A stretch of 64,000 nucleotides of DNA from DASXAI01 sp963798445 (GCA_963798445.1 CAWCTH010000001.1:62001-126000), one strand, 5' to 3'; counted from the first letter of the stretch, positions 37,599 through 46,268 are shown. The notes: a model not told the origin generated them from the letters alone. Translations and numbers: made by a program.

Positions 37599-38342
37599 GG
37601 TACCGCGGCCTCGACCCCCGGACCCGGCCGCTCCGCTGGGCGGTGTTCCTCGCGGCCATCGTCGTGGTCCTCGCCGCGACCGGCGGCGGTGCCCTCGATG
37701 CCGTGCGCACCTGGGTGACCGCGGAGCAGGAGCGCATCCCCTGGTACGCCACCCGGCTGCTCGGCCTCCTCGCCTACCTCGTGCTCGCCGGCTCGGTCAT
37801 CTACGGCCTGCTGCTCTCGACCGGCATCCTCGACGCGTTCGCCCACCGGACGGTCTCGTTCACGCTCCACCAGGACCTCTCGGCCATCGGCCTCGGGCTC
37901 GCCCTCGTCCACGCCGCGATGCTCACGCTCGACCACAGCGTGCCGTTCACCATCGCCGAGCTGCTGCTCCCCTTCACGGGGCCACCGGCCGCTGTGGGTC
38001 GGCCTCGGGCAGCTGTCGCTGGTGCTCACCATCGTCGTCATCGCGAGCTTCTCGCTGCGCAAGCGCATCGGCCGAAGCGCTGGCGGACCCTCCACTACGT
38101 GACGTTCCTCGCCTTCCTCGGCGCCCGGCACATGGCCTCATGGCGGGCACCGACACGGGCGCCCCGTGGGCCTTCTGGGGCTACCTGCTGCTGACCGCGA
38201 CGGTGGTCTTCCTGACCATCTACCGCATCGTGCTCGCGGTCGCCCTCCGCCGGGCACCCGCCGCAACCCGACCGGCACCCCGGGCCGGACGGACGGTGGT
38301 GGCCACCCAGGCGCCGCCGGATCGGGGGACGCCGCGGCCTGA
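37595..38342 (+). CDS. Ferric-reductase-like transmembrane protein (frameshifted)
   Basis: A haem-binding membrane protein of the ferric reductase/YedZ type, about 245 residues. Helices are WAVFLAAIVVVLAAT, ATRLLGLLAYLVLAGSVIYGLLLST, FTLHQDLSAIGLGLALVHAAML, a WVGLGQLSLVLTIVVIASFSLRKRIG segment and WRTLHYVTFLAFLGAAHGLMAGTDTG. The His residues in HQDL, LVHAAM, LHYV and AAHG are in positions expected for two b haems. Frames change near 37985, 38070 and 38135. The C-terminal end is uncertain; a TGA at 38340-38342 is likely, because the opposite strand codes for another gene from 38364. Confidence 0.65.
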
Positions 38343-38363
38343 CCGGGTCCGGGGCCGGCCGCA

Positions 38364-38696
38364 TCAGGGCGCGATGATCGACCCGTGCTGGCTGAGGTTG
38401 ACGAGCGCGACACCCACGAAGGACAGCACCGGGATGACCACGAGCAACGCGATGACCCAGGCGGTCATGCGCACCACTGATGGCCGCGATCGGCCGACAC
38501 GGGGCGCGTCCGCGCCAGGGGTCGGTTTCGGCCGCTTGCCGCGCTCGTACGTCACGACGAGGGTGCCGTGGAGCCATTCCTCGGTCGCCGGATACCAGCC
38601 ATGGAGCGCTGCCTCGTCCGCGTCCGCGCGGAACAGGTCATCCGCCTGCGACCGGTAGAGGCCTTCATACGACCGCACGCGCGGCTGCTGTGGCAT
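38364..38696 (-). CDS. Hypothetical protein with C-terminal membrane helix
   Basis: 110 residues. The soluble part, MPQQPRVRSYEGLYRSQADDLFRADADEAALHGWYPATEEWLHGTLVVTYERG, looks like a conserved small module (ligand or interaction domain); a membrane helix, MTAWVIALLVVIPVLSFVGVAL, is near the C-terminus. No function known to me. Start ATG 38696 gives the compact form. Convergent with the ferric-reductase-like gene. Confidence 0.6.
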   Translation of the reverse strand: MPQQPRVRSYEGLYRSQADDLFRADADEAALHGWYPATEEWLHGTLVVTYERGKRPKPTPGADAPRVGRSRPSVVRMTAWVIALLVVIPVLSFVGVALVNLSQHGSIIAP

Positions 38697-38773
38697 GCGG
38701 CGCAGGATGCGCCTCCGGTGCGTACCCGCCAATAGGCCGGAAGGGCTACGGACCCACTTGGTACGCTGCGCCG

Positions 38774-39400
38774 GTGATCGACTACGTCACCTCGTCCCTG
38801 GCCACGCTGCTGGTCGTCGCCGACCCGCTGCTGCTGAGCGCGCTCTTCCTCGGCCTCACCCATGGCATGAGTGACGACGAGCGGCGCGAGGTGGCGTGGC
38901 GCGGACCGCTCATCGCGTTCGTGATCCTGGTGGCGGTCGGACTCGGCGGGGCGAGACTGCTGGACCTGCTGGGTATCTCCCTTTCAGCGTTCCGCATCGC
39001 GGGCGGCCTGCTGCTGCTGTGGTCGGCGTGGGAGATGGTGTTCGACCGGCTCGGCCCGCGGTTGGAGGCGACGGCTGACATCGCGGTGCGCGTCGACCAT
39101 GTCAAGAACATCGCCGCGTTCCCGCTGGCCATCCCGCTCATCGCGGGCCCGGGCGCCATCACCGCGATGATCCTCCTGGCGGGTCGGACCGGAGGCCAGC
39201 TGGACCTACTCCGCGGGCCTCTTCGCCGTCGCCGCCCTGGTGATGCTCGCCTGCTTCGGGGCTTCCTGGCTGCGGATCGCATCTCGACGATCCTGGGGGT
39301 AACCGGCCGGGCGGTGAGCACGCGGATGCTGGGCATCATCCTTGCGGCCCTCGCCGTGCAGTTCATGATCGACGGCGTCCTGGAGCTGGCGGGGTCGTAG
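38774..39400 (+). CDS. MarC-family membrane protein (frameshifted)
   Basis: About 208 residues with six membrane helices. ATLLVVADPLLLSALFLGLTHGMSDDERREVAWRGPLIAFVILVAVGLGGARLLDLLGISLSAFRIAGGLLLL is the typical MarC N-terminal half, with PLAIPLIAGPGAITAMILLA following. The function of the family is unclear despite its name. Frames change near 39200 and 39265; the end, RAVSTRMLGIILAALAVQFMIDGV, is normal. GTG 38774 start. Confidence 0.75.
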   Translation: MIDYVTSSLATLLVVADPLLLSALFLGLTHGMSDDERREVAWRGPLIAFVILVAVGLGGARLLDLLGISLSAFRIAGGLLLLWSAWEMVFDRLGPRLEATADIAVRVDHVKNIAAFPLAIPLIAGPGAITAMILLAGRTGGQLDLLRGPLRRRRPGDARLLRGFLAADRISTILGVTGRAVSTRMLGIILAALAVQFMIDGVLELAGS

Positions 39401-39406
39401 GGGCGC

Positions 39407-39433
39407 GGGTCGGAGCCGAGTCGGCCCCGACCC
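39407..39433. terminator. Hairpin between convergent genes
   Basis: GGGTCGG (39407-39413) pairs with CCGACCC (39427-39433), with a smaller nested stem GCCGA-G-TCGGC. It lies between the marC and NHL stops. Confidence 0.5.
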
Positions 39434-39438
39434 CTTGG

Positions 39439-40613
39439 CTACGGCACGACCATGCGGATGCGGTGGTTCCCCTCGTCCCCGATGAGCACCACGCCATCCC
39501 GGACCGCGAGGCCGTAAGGGCGGTTGAGCTGCGCCGTGGTCGCTGGCCCGCAGTCCCCGGAGAAACCCGGGCGGCCTGTGCCGGCAACCGTGCTGATCAC
39601 CCGGTGCGGGTCCACCATCCGGACCGTCGAGTTGCCCTGGTCGGCGAAGTACACGTTGCCCAGATCGTCGACCGTGATGGTGACCGGATGGTCGATCTGA
39701 GCCTGCGCGGCCTGATTGCCGTCACCCGAGTAGCCCGGCAGGCCGGTCCCTGCGAACGTGGTGACGATGCCCGCTGGATCCACCCGCCGGATGCGATGGT
39801 TGTCCGGGTCCCCGACATAGACGTTGCCCTGCGCATCGGCGACGACCCCCAGCACATTGGTGGCAAGCCTGGCGTCGACCGCCGGGCCATCGTCGCCAGA
39901 GAAGCCGACCTGGCCGGTCCCGGCGAACGCCCGGATGATGCCCGCGGGGTCGACGGTCCGGTAGCTGTTGGAGTCATCGAAGTAGAGGTCACCAAGCGGA
40001 CCGACAGCGACCTGCGCGGGCTGGATCTGGGCTTCGGTGGCCGGTCCGTCGTTGCCTGCCGAGCCACTGACACCCGTACCAGCGACGCTGGTGATCGATC
40101 GTCCTCAGCGAGCTTCCAGATGTGGCTCGTCGTGAAGTCCGCGATGTAGAGGCTGCCGTCCGCCGCGAACGCCAGGCCTGTCGGGGTCACGAACGGCGCG
40201 TGGGTCGTTGGTCCGGCCACCGCCGTGATGCGGCCGTCGGACGTGATGCGCCGGATGACGGCGCTGTCCGACAGGTAGATGGCATCGTCGGGGCCGACCG
40301 CGATCATGTTGTATGAGGATGCGATCGCGGCCGCGAGCGCGGCACCGCCGTCGCCCGTGCTGGCGATCACGCCGGTCCCCGCGATGGTCGCGATGTCGCC
40401 ACTGGGCAGGTCCGTACCCTCGGGGCACGCGGTCGGCGGCATGGCGAACGCGGGCATGACGGGGGGCAACCGATCAGGACCGGCCGTCCTCAGGAGCTGC
40501 GCCCCCACCAGGACTGCTCCGGCCACAGCCGCGAGCACGAGCGTCAGGTTCAGCAGCGCGACCTGCAGTCGTGCTGGCAGGTGCACATCGTGTGCGCGCC
40601 AGGTCGTTTCCAT
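39439..40613 (-). CDS. Membrane-anchored NHL-repeat protein (one frameshift)
   Basis: About 390 residues: one N-terminal membrane helix (LQVALLNLTLVLAAVAGAVLVGAQLL), then NHL/beta-propeller blades, each with an AGTG...GDGG..A.A..L..P..VAV...G.LY..D....IRR pattern (IATIAGTGVIASTGDGGAALAAAIASS, VYVGDPDNHRIRRVDPAGIVTTFAGTGLPGYSGDG and others). Probably an extracytoplasmic interaction scaffold. Near 40095 one base is missing, giving ...AEDDR then ITSVAGTG when corrected. ATG 40613. Confidence 0.7.
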
Positions 40614-40630
40614 CGTGCCACCTCTGAGTG

Positions 40631-40846
40631 TCACCAGCCAGCCCCGGCGCTGGCGGGTCGAACGCACGCGCGCATGCGCGCTCGACAAGCCATCACCAGG
40701 CACTCCTGCACGGCATCGTCGCTGCTGTCCCCATCCCTGAGGATCCGATGGGCGAGGGCGAACAGCCGGTCGTACGCGTCACCCGCGAGGACGTCGAACG
40801 CATCCGCGTCGCCGTGCTGTGCCCGCCGGACCAGGTCACCCTGCAT
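40631..40846 (-). pseudogene. ECF sigma factor, N-terminal fragment
   Basis: MQGDLVRRAQHGDADAFDVLAGDAYDRLFALAHRILRDGDSSDDAVQECLVMA is region 2 of an ECF sigma factor, including the helix that melts the -10 region. After this the sequence turns into an Arg/Ala-rich string and stops; region 4 is missing. It lies directly upstream of the NHL gene in the same direction, so sigma and target could have been one unit before truncation. Confidence 0.6.
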
Positions 40847-40882
40847 CGTCGCCCCGCGCTGGCGGGCTGGTGCCCGCCTCAC

Positions 40883-41450
40883 CCAGTATCGACGGATGAC
40901 GGGTGCCGATTCACTCGATCTTCGCGGCGTCGACCGTCGCGCCCGGGTCGACGGCGTGCACGATGTCCGAGGATCGCGAGGACCACGCCGTCCGTGACAG
41001 GCTGGGCGCCTGGACGTCCTTGCGGCGTGCGGGGGAGGGCGACATGAGGCGGCGGCGGTCCGGAGCGCCGCTGGTCGCGCTGATGCTCGTGTCGGTCGCC
41101 GCTATGTCGCTCCCGGCGTTCGGGTAAGATCGTCGCCGGTGGCGACCCAGGGAGCGTCGGCAGCACCGACCCCGTCGCTGGTCGCGGCGCCCGCGGATCC
41201 GGTGCCCGGCGGCCTGCCGTGGCAGGTGGCCGCACCCCCGCTGACACCGGCCGGCACCCGGCTCGCCTACCTGACCGCGTGGCGTCGTGGCTTCGCCGCT
41301 GTGCAGCTGCGCGATCGTCCGCGAACAGGAACCCACGCCGTGGGGGAGTCGGTATGTCCGCCAACATCCTGGGCCGCGCCGGATGACATCCCGCGGATCA
41401 TACCGGTCGACATCTCTGGGATACTCGGCGTCCCCTACAAGGAGATGGTC
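40883..41450. other. Region with remnants of a secreted-protein gene
   Basis: About 570 bp with no intact gene. At 41044-41127 there is an isolated signal peptide (MRRRRSGAPLVALMLVSVAA) that stops at once with TAA, and from 41139 an open stretch rich in Ala and Pro without family similarity. Probably a decayed exported-protein gene. Confidence 0.35.
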
Positions 41451-41810
41451 ATGGACTTCAACAGCATCCTCATCGGGTCCGAGGACACCGGCAGGCTCAT
41501 CGAGTACTACACCCGGCTCTTCGGCGAGCCGCAGATGACGGACGGGACCTATGCCGGCTGGGCCATCGGCCGTGGATTCGTTGGAGTCGGGCCGCACTCG
41601 GAGGTGACGGGCAAGAGCCTCCAGCCCGGACGGATCATCTGGAACATCGAATCGTTGGACGTTCCCGGTGACTTCGAGCGGCTCAAGGCGGCGGGCGCCA
41701 TCGTCGTCAAGGAGCCGTATGTCTTCGAGGCCCAGGGCGCCACGAACATCGCCACGTTCGCGGACCCAGACGGCAACTACTTCCAGCTCATGAGCCCGAT
41801 GGCGCCATAG
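41451..41810 (+). CDS. VOC-family protein
   Basis: A 119-residue VOC/glyoxalase-like protein: MDFNSILIGSEDTGRLIEYYTRLFG at the start, WAIGRGFVGVGPHSEV in the middle, and NIATFADPDGNYFQLMSPM at the end. The usual first metal His is replaced (NSILIG), so it may be a binding rather than a catalytic protein. AAGGAG at 41439-41444 is 6 nt before ATG 41451, which fixes the start. Confidence 0.75.
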   Translation: MDFNSILIGSEDTGRLIEYYTRLFGEPQMTDGTYAGWAIGRGFVGVGPHSEVTGKSLQPGRIIWNIESLDVPGDFERLKAAGAIVVKEPYVFEAQGATNIATFADPDGNYFQLMSPMAP

Positions 41811-41895
41811 CGATTCGCTCGTGCGCGCCGGACCTGGCCGGCTGGAGTCCGGCACGCACGCACCGCCGCTTGGACCGACGGCGTATGGTGACCGC

Positions 41896-42225
41896 ATGCG
41901 GTCGCTCGCCACGCTCATCGTGGTGCCGATATTGAGTGGCTGCGCGTTGCTGCAGGTCTCCTCGATGAGCGGCAGCATGTCGTTCACGGACCCCGCCGGC
42001 TATCGCATCACGTGCAACTCGGGCCCGGTGCAGGTCGCATCGGGGGACCAGAGCTTCGAGATCGACGCACACGGTTGCACGACCATCGCGGAGGCCGGGG
42101 GCCGGACCTTCCTGGCGCAGCATCCGGGGGCGACGATCGACTCCATGACGGTCGAGGCCGGCGCGGTCGTGAGTGTCTGCTACACCCTCGACGGCACGTC
42201 TGCGTGCGCCACGGTCGCGAAGTAG
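41896..42225 (+). CDS. Small lipoprotein
   Basis: 109 residues with a lipoprotein signal, MRSLATLIVVPILSGC (lipobox LSGC), then a beta-rich domain with three Cys (ITCNSG, HGCTTI, SVCYTLDGTSACATV), probably stabilised by disulfides outside the membrane. No family recognised. A weak hairpin follows at 42235. Confidence 0.6.
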   Translation: MRSLATLIVVPILSGCALLQVSSMSGSMSFTDPAGYRITCNSGPVQVASGDQSFEIDAHGCTTIAEAGGRTFLAQHPGATIDSMTVEAGAVVSVCYTLDGTSACATVAK

Positions 42226-42234
42226 GTACGACCG

Positions 42235-42254
42235 CCTGCCGTCCCTTAGGCAGG
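42235..42254 (+). terminator. Weak hairpin after the lipoprotein gene
   Basis: CCTGCC (42235-42240) pairs with GGCAGG (42249-42254), 10 bp after the stop. Confidence 0.35.
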
Positions 42255-42281
42255 GCCGACCGAAGCGAGGGACGCGAAGTG

Positions 42282-42926
42282 ATGTCTCGGATAAGACGGC
42301 TCTGTGTGCCCGCCGTGCTGGCCTTCGTGCTGGGAGCGACCAGTGGCTGCGCCCTGCTGCGGATGGGTTCGGGCCAGGTCGACACGTACACGCTCGGAGG
42401 CGAGCCGGGCGCCTCGGATGACACCCTCGGGCGACGCCCGGCGGGTTGGACCGCCGAGCCGACGACCCCGGATCCCGCGTTCCTCGCCGCCGCCGGGCCG
42501 GCCTGCGGGGACAACCTCACGGGCAACGACGTGCAGCAACTGCTCCGGACCGGTGCGCTGCTCCAGTACCAGCGCGGTCCCGATGGCGCCGCCTTCCTCT
42601 GGACGGGCGAGTCCACCGCGTACTGCTTCATCGGTCGGACGCCGGATGGCACGCTCCAGAGCCCCTACGGTGCCTGGCGGGAAGTGGTGCTCGATGGACC
42701 GCTCGCATTGGAGGGCATCGAGCCTGGTCCGCCGGGCATGGTGACCGGCGCGGTGGACCCGGCCGCCGCTGCGGTCGAGGTCGAGACAGCATCCGGGCTG
42801 AAGCTCCGGGCGACCATCGGTGGCGGCCGGTTCGTGGCGTGGTGGCCGGGCACCGATCGGCTGGTGGCGGTCCGTTCGCTCGCGACCGATGGCACGATGC
42901 TCCAGGGGGCCGAACCCCAGGAGTGA
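42282..42926 (+). CDS. Lipoprotein of unknown function
   Basis: 214 residues. Signal and lipobox: CVPAVLAFVLGATSGC. The mature part has ACGDNLTGNDVQQLLRTGALLQYQRGPDGAAFLWTGESTAYCFIGR and a second half of beta strands ending FVAWWPGTDRLVAVRSLATDG. Two Cys (in PACGDN and AYCFIG) could bond. No known family. 56 bp after the previous lipoprotein gene and in the same direction; the two may be related surface proteins. Confidence 0.6.
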   Translation: MSRIRRLCVPAVLAFVLGATSGCALLRMGSGQVDTYTLGGEPGASDDTLGRRPAGWTAEPTTPDPAFLAAAGPACGDNLTGNDVQQLLRTGALLQYQRGPDGAAFLWTGESTAYCFIGRTPDGTLQSPYGAWREVVLDGPLALEGIEPGPPGMVTGAVDPAAAAVEVETASGLKLRATIGGGRFVAWWPGTDRLVAVRSLATDGTMLQGAEPQE

Positions 42927-43005
42927 ACGGGCCGAGGGCTGCCAGGTCGGCCAGGAAGCGCCACCAGATCTCGTCGGCGGTCCGGCGTTCTGGCAACTCG
43001 ACGAC

Positions 43006-43041
43006 TTGTCGAATCGACGAAGAGGCTGCTACAGTCGACCG
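43006..43041 (+). promoter_or_regulatory. Leaderless promoter and operator of the toxin-antitoxin pair
   Basis: TTGTCG (43006-43011), 18 bp, TACAGT (43030-43035). Transcription would start about 43042, on the ATG itself. Two overlapping palindromes, TCGAC-GACTT-GTCGA and GTCGA-A-TCGAC, cover the -35 region and suit autorepression by the AbrB-like antitoxin. Confidence 0.65.
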
Positions 43042-43314
43042 ATGAAGACCGTGACCGTCAGCAGCGAGGGCCGGCTGACGCTCCCGGTGGAGAGCCGGCG
43101 TGCGCTGGGGATCGTCGGGGAGACCGAGCTCGAGCTCGAGGTGGACGCAGAGCGGGACGTCCTGACCCTGCGCCCAGTGCTCGTGCTCCGTCGGGAGGAT
43201 GCGTGGGCGTACACGCCGGGACACCGCGAGCTCCTGGCGCAAGCGCACGCGGACTCCCGCGATGGAAGCGTCCGAACGCTCAGCGAGGATGAGCTGGCCG
43301 CGCTGGGGAAGTGA
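43042..43314 (+). CDS. AbrB/MazE-type antitoxin
   Basis: 90 residues. MKTVTVSSEGRLTLPVESRRALGI is a swapped-hairpin AbrB/SpoVT DNA-binding fold; the acidic C-terminal part (LSEDELAALGK) would bind and mask the toxin. The stop overlaps the GTG of the toxin gene, the usual arrangement. The promoter palindromes fit antitoxin autoregulation. Confidence 0.75.
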   Translation: MKTVTVSSEGRLTLPVESRRALGIVGETELELEVDAERDVLTLRPVLVLRREDAWAYTPGHRELLAQAHADSRDGSVRTLSEDELAALGK

Positions 43315-43598
43315 GCCCCGTGACGGGCGGCTCCTACGCGACCATCGACTTCACGGAGACCTTCCTGGCGACATTCTCCAACCGTGACTTCAGCCCGGCC
43401 GAGCGCAAGTCGTTCCTCAAGGCACTCCGCCTCCTGGACCAGGACGAGCGTCATCCATCCCTTCGGGTCCACCAGCTGCACGGCGATCGCGAGGAATCGT
43501 GGTCCGTGTCCGCCTCCCGCGAGCTGCGCATGACGTTCGAGCGCCTCCCCGATGGCCGACACCGGATGCTGACCTGCTCACGGCGCTACGACCGCTGA
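43311..43598 (+). CDS. RelE/ParE-superfamily toxin (YafQ-like)
   Basis: 95 residues: FTETFLATFSNRDFSPAERKSFLKALRLLDQDERHPSLRVHQLHGDREESWSVSASRELRMTFERLPDGRHRMLTCSRRYDR. The layout (helix pair, then four strands with W-SVSASRELRMTF) is that of RelE/YafQ mRNA interferases acting at the ribosome; the Arg and His near the C-terminus are candidate catalytic residues. Start is GTG 43311, translationally coupled to the antitoxin. Confidence 0.7.
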   Translation: MSPVTGGSYATIDFTETFLATFSNRDFSPAERKSFLKALRLLDQDERHPSLRVHQLHGDREESWSVSASRELRMTFERLPDGRHRMLTCSRRYDR

Positions 43599-43710
43599 GC
43601 GCGATGCGGGAACACTTCGGGCACTGAGATCACCCATGTCTCCGTACGCGGCCCGTGATGCGCCGGTCCCCGATGTTGCGGCTCCATCGCAGATCGAAAC
43701 TTCCGGCATC

Positions 43711-43734
43711 CGTATGCCTCATACGTGACGTATG
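43711..43734. promoter_or_regulatory. Operator-like triple CGTATG element
   Basis: CGTATG-CCT-CATACG (43711-43725) overlaps CATACGT-G-ACGTATG (43720-43734), so three alternating half-sites form two palindromes that share an arm. It lies about 90 bp upstream of the 43827 gene. Confidence 0.5.
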
Positions 43735-43826
43735 GGTCTGCATGGAGCACGCGGCGTGGTGACGATGGCGATACCCGGCGCGATCCGCCGCGGTTCCAGG
43801 AGGAGGTCGGTCGGTTGCCGCGCGTG

Positions 43827-44021
43827 ATGGTCCGTTGCCCGATGACCGAGCACCTCATCCCGACGGGCTACGAGAGCGATGGCTCGCGCGGATTCCGGAG
43901 CCGCCTGCCGCGTTCGACGATCGTGCTCTGCGATTCCTGCCGCCGGACCCACGCCTGGTATCGGGAGGAAGCCATCCTCGAGGGTACCGAGCGCCGGGAG
44001 CGGCGCGAGATCGCCGGCTGA
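43827..44021 (+). CDS. Small zinc-ribbon-like protein
   Basis: 64 residues: MVRCPMTEHLIPTGYESDG at the start and STIVLCDSCRRTHAWYREEA in the middle. C4 plus CxxC and nearby His (RRTHAW) could form a small zinc site, as in families that begin with RCP-TG-IPTG. Function unknown. ATG 43827 or GTG 43824. Confidence 0.55.
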   Translation: MVRCPMTEHLIPTGYESDGSRGFRSRLPRSTIVLCDSCRRTHAWYREEAILEGTERRERREIAG

Positions 44022-44382
44022 CACCCCAGCCGTCGACTTGTCGGTCGCGCGGCCACCCGTCGTTCGCTCCCTGGCGGCCGCCGAGGGCCGGGTTCACGGC
44101 AGGCGTGCACCAATGACGAGATGACCCGTCAGGGACGGCCCTGCGACCCATCCCTGAGGCGTGACCCTGACCGCATGGGTCCCAAGAAGGACCCTCGCGC
44201 GTCGTGACCACACGTCTGGTGCGCGACAACGAGGCCGCCGACCCTGACCTAGGTGCCGGATCGTCACGGGTGCACGCCTCGTGTGCATGTGCTGCATACC
44301 TGCCGGCGGCGATCAGCACGAGGGAGCGGCCTCGGCCAGACTCCGGCGGGTGCCCTGCGGGAAGAGCAGGGAGAGCTGTCGG
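44022..44382. other. Intergenic region, no gene seen
   Basis: About 360 bp between the zinc-ribbon-like gene and the end of the convergent secreted-protein gene. Open frames exist on both strands but lack starts with ribosome sites and family similarity. No clear repeat. Confidence 0.5.
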
Positions 44383-45381
44383 CTAGAGGCGCCCGGCGAC
44401 CTGCCAGGCGGTCGGCGGTCCGCCGTCCCGGGCGACGTGGCGCAGGAGGTACGTGCCCAGTCTCGGAGGAGCCATGAAGTCCACCGGCTCCGCCGCATCG
44501 GGCGCGAACCGCTGGTACGCGCCGTACTGGACGGGGATGCCGAAGCCCGATGGCTGGAGGGAGGTCATGCCAGGTCCCTGGTCGGGCAGGTCCGCGTCCG
44601 GCAGGATCCAGCCAGCCGGACAACGGACGAAGGGTGAGTCGGCCGCGTCCCGGGTGCCGGGCGGTGGTGCCGGGCATGGCACGCCCCAGCCGAGCACGGT
44701 GAGCCAGCCCTCGACCGCCACGAGCTGACCCGCATTGACGTGGTCGGCCGCGACCGCCATCACATCCGCGGTCACGGGCCAGGTCCCGCCCTCGGGAGCC
44801 GGCACCACCCTGCCCAGGAATTGCAGCCCGTCGTCGTCGATGGTGAAGCCGAGCAGGCCCTCGATCGAAGGTCCCGAGCGCTGATACAGCTCCGCGACCA
44901 CCGGATCGGCGATGACTGCGACCGGCTGGTCGCTGCCGACGCCCCCGAGCACGCCGAAGCGACAGGTCGATGCGGTCATGGCGGGCTCGCAGTCGGAGCC
45001 GTCGTGCGCGATGTCTCGGAGCACCGACGCCTCGGCGACGACGGTGACCGGTGCATCGCCGGGATGGCGGTCGCCCACGAAGGCGACCAGATCGTCGGCG
45101 GTCAGCGACCCGACAGCGTCCGCCGCCGCGCTCGGGCTTGGCGCCTGCGACGGTGACGCCTCGTCGCAACCGAGCCCCGTGACGCTGATCTGGCCGCCCC
45201 TGACGCCGTTCACGAAGGTCTTCGGGTCCATGGGGATGTCCGGCCCGGTGAACGAGATGCACGTCCGGTAGTGGGTCATGCCGAACGGGAGCGCCGGGGA
45301 GGGTGACTGCGCGACGGAGCTGGTGGCGAGCGCCAGGGTCATGACCGCGGCGCACACCAGGATGGGGCGGGGTCGCATCAT
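44383..45381 (-). CDS. Secreted protein of unknown function
   Basis: 332 residues with a Sec signal peptide, ILVCAAVMTLALATSSVAQS, followed by HYRTCISFTGPDIPMDPKTFVNGVRGGQISV and an extended beta-rich region with several Cys (GLGCDE, DCEP, TCRFG, VPCPAPPPG, VRCPAGW). The C-terminal part repeats segments on the theme VAVIADP and LVAVEGWLTVLGWG, which recall OB-like domains. No family assigned. Single gene with GGAGG before the ATG. Confidence 0.6.
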   Translation of the reverse strand: MMRPRPILVCAAVMTLALATSSVAQSPSPALPFGMTHYRTCISFTGPDIPMDPKTFVNGVRGGQISVTGLGCDEASPSQAPSPSAAADAVGSLTADDLVAFVGDRHPGDAPVTVVAEASVLRDIAHDGSDCEPAMTASTCRFGVLGGVGSDQPVAVIADPVVAELYQRSGPSIEGLLGFTIDDDGLQFLGRVVPAPEGGTWPVTADVMAVAADHVNAGQLVAVEGWLTVLGWGVPCPAPPPGTRDAADSPFVRCPAGWILPDADLPDQGPGMTSLQPSGFGIPVQYGAYQRFAPDAAEPVDFMAPPRLGTYLLRHVARDGGPPTAWQVAGRL

Positions 45382-45613
45382 CGGACCTCCTTCGGGCCTG
45401 TGCCCCCCTCGCGAATCATGCGCCGAAGCCGGTGCGGTGCGCGGGAGCCGTGCTGACCCGGGCCTGTTGCGACTGTGGCCTTCAGGTACGATACCCGCCC
45501 TCGCCTGATCGTCCGGAGTCGCCGGACGATGGCGACGTCCGGTACACGATCACTCCTCTCACGGCCCGCGCGAGACAGGTCGCGGGAGCCGGGATGTATC
45601 CCAGAGGAGATGG
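45382..45613. other. Divergent intergenic region
   Basis: About 230 bp between the divergent secreted-protein gene (45381) and the zinc-ribbon gene (45614). The only clear signal is AGAGGAG at 45603-45609, the ribosome site of the latter. Confidence 0.4.
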
Positions 45614-46057
45614 ATGATCGTGTCGATGGACCGTGGCTTGACCTGCGCCGACTGCAGCCAGCAGTTCACATTCACCGCGAGCGAGCAGGATTTCTACGCC
45701 GAGCGGAATTTCAGCGAGCCGCGCCGATGCGCCGCCTGCCGGCAGATCCGGAAGGCCCAGCGCGGCGATGCCGGTGGGAGCAGCAACTCGGGCGGTTACG
45801 CCTCCGGCGGCGGCTACTCGTCCGGCGCTGAGCGGAGCTCCGTTGGCGCTGGTAGTTACTCCTCCGGTGGCGGGAGCAGCTACGGCTCCGGCGGTGGCTA
45901 CTCGTCGGGTGGTGGGGGCGGTTACTCGGATCGCGGTGCACGACAGATGTTCGACGCGACGTGTTCCGGCTGCGGTCAGCTCGCCAAGGTGCCGTTCCAG
46001 CCCACGAACGGCAAGCCGGTGTACTGCACCGACTGCTTCTCCAAGCGACGGGGCTAA
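45614..46057 (+). CDS. Zinc-ribbon (zf-trcl) protein with Gly/Ser linker
   Basis: 147 residues in three parts. Residues 8-50, LTCADCSQQFTFTASEQDFYAERNFSEPRRCAACRQIRK, match the zf-trcl zinc ribbon with CxxC pairs. Residues 55-108 are Gly, Ser and Tyr repeats (GGYSSGGG and similar), probably disordered. The end, CSGCGQLAKVPFQPTNGKPVYCTDCF, is a second CxxC-x-CxxC ribbon. This arrangement is common in Chloroflexota and candidate phyla, perhaps for RNA or DNA binding. AGAGGAG lies 4 nt before ATG 45614. Confidence 0.7.
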   Translation: MIVSMDRGLTCADCSQQFTFTASEQDFYAERNFSEPRRCAACRQIRKAQRGDAGGSSNSGGYASGGGYSSGAERSSVGAGSYSSGGGSSYGSGGGYSSGGGGGYSDRGARQMFDATCSGCGQLAKVPFQPTNGKPVYCTDCFSKRRG

Positions 46058-46061
46058 CCGG

Positions 46062-46268
46062 ATGGACGGACTCGTGGATGCCGAGAGGTATCCCTGGCAT
46101 TGGTACATGCCCGGAGCGGAGTGCCAACCGGCGCTCCAGGGCAAGGTGCTGAGGGCGTCGGAGGCGGACGACGATCGGCGTCAGTTCGCCGCGATGAACG
46201 CCAAGCCGGCGGCATCGGACCGGGAGCCGTCGTGGCATCTCGCCAGTGGGTGTCCGTTCCACGCGTGA
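46062..46268 (+). CDS. Small hypothetical protein
   Basis: 68 residues, MDGLVDAERYPWHWYMPGAE, with a later RQFAAMNAKPAASDREPSWHLASG. Aromatic-rich start, two Cys. It follows the zinc-ribbon gene by 4 bp and is probably co-transcribed. No family recognised. Confidence 0.45.
   Translation: MDGLVDAERYPWHWYMPGAECQPALQGKVLRASEADDDRRQFAAMNAKPAASDREPSWHLASGCPFHA

Noticed and set aside
44022..44640. Plus-strand frames in this region as genes
   Set aside because: They overlap the secreted-protein gene on the other strand and show no family features or ribosome sites.
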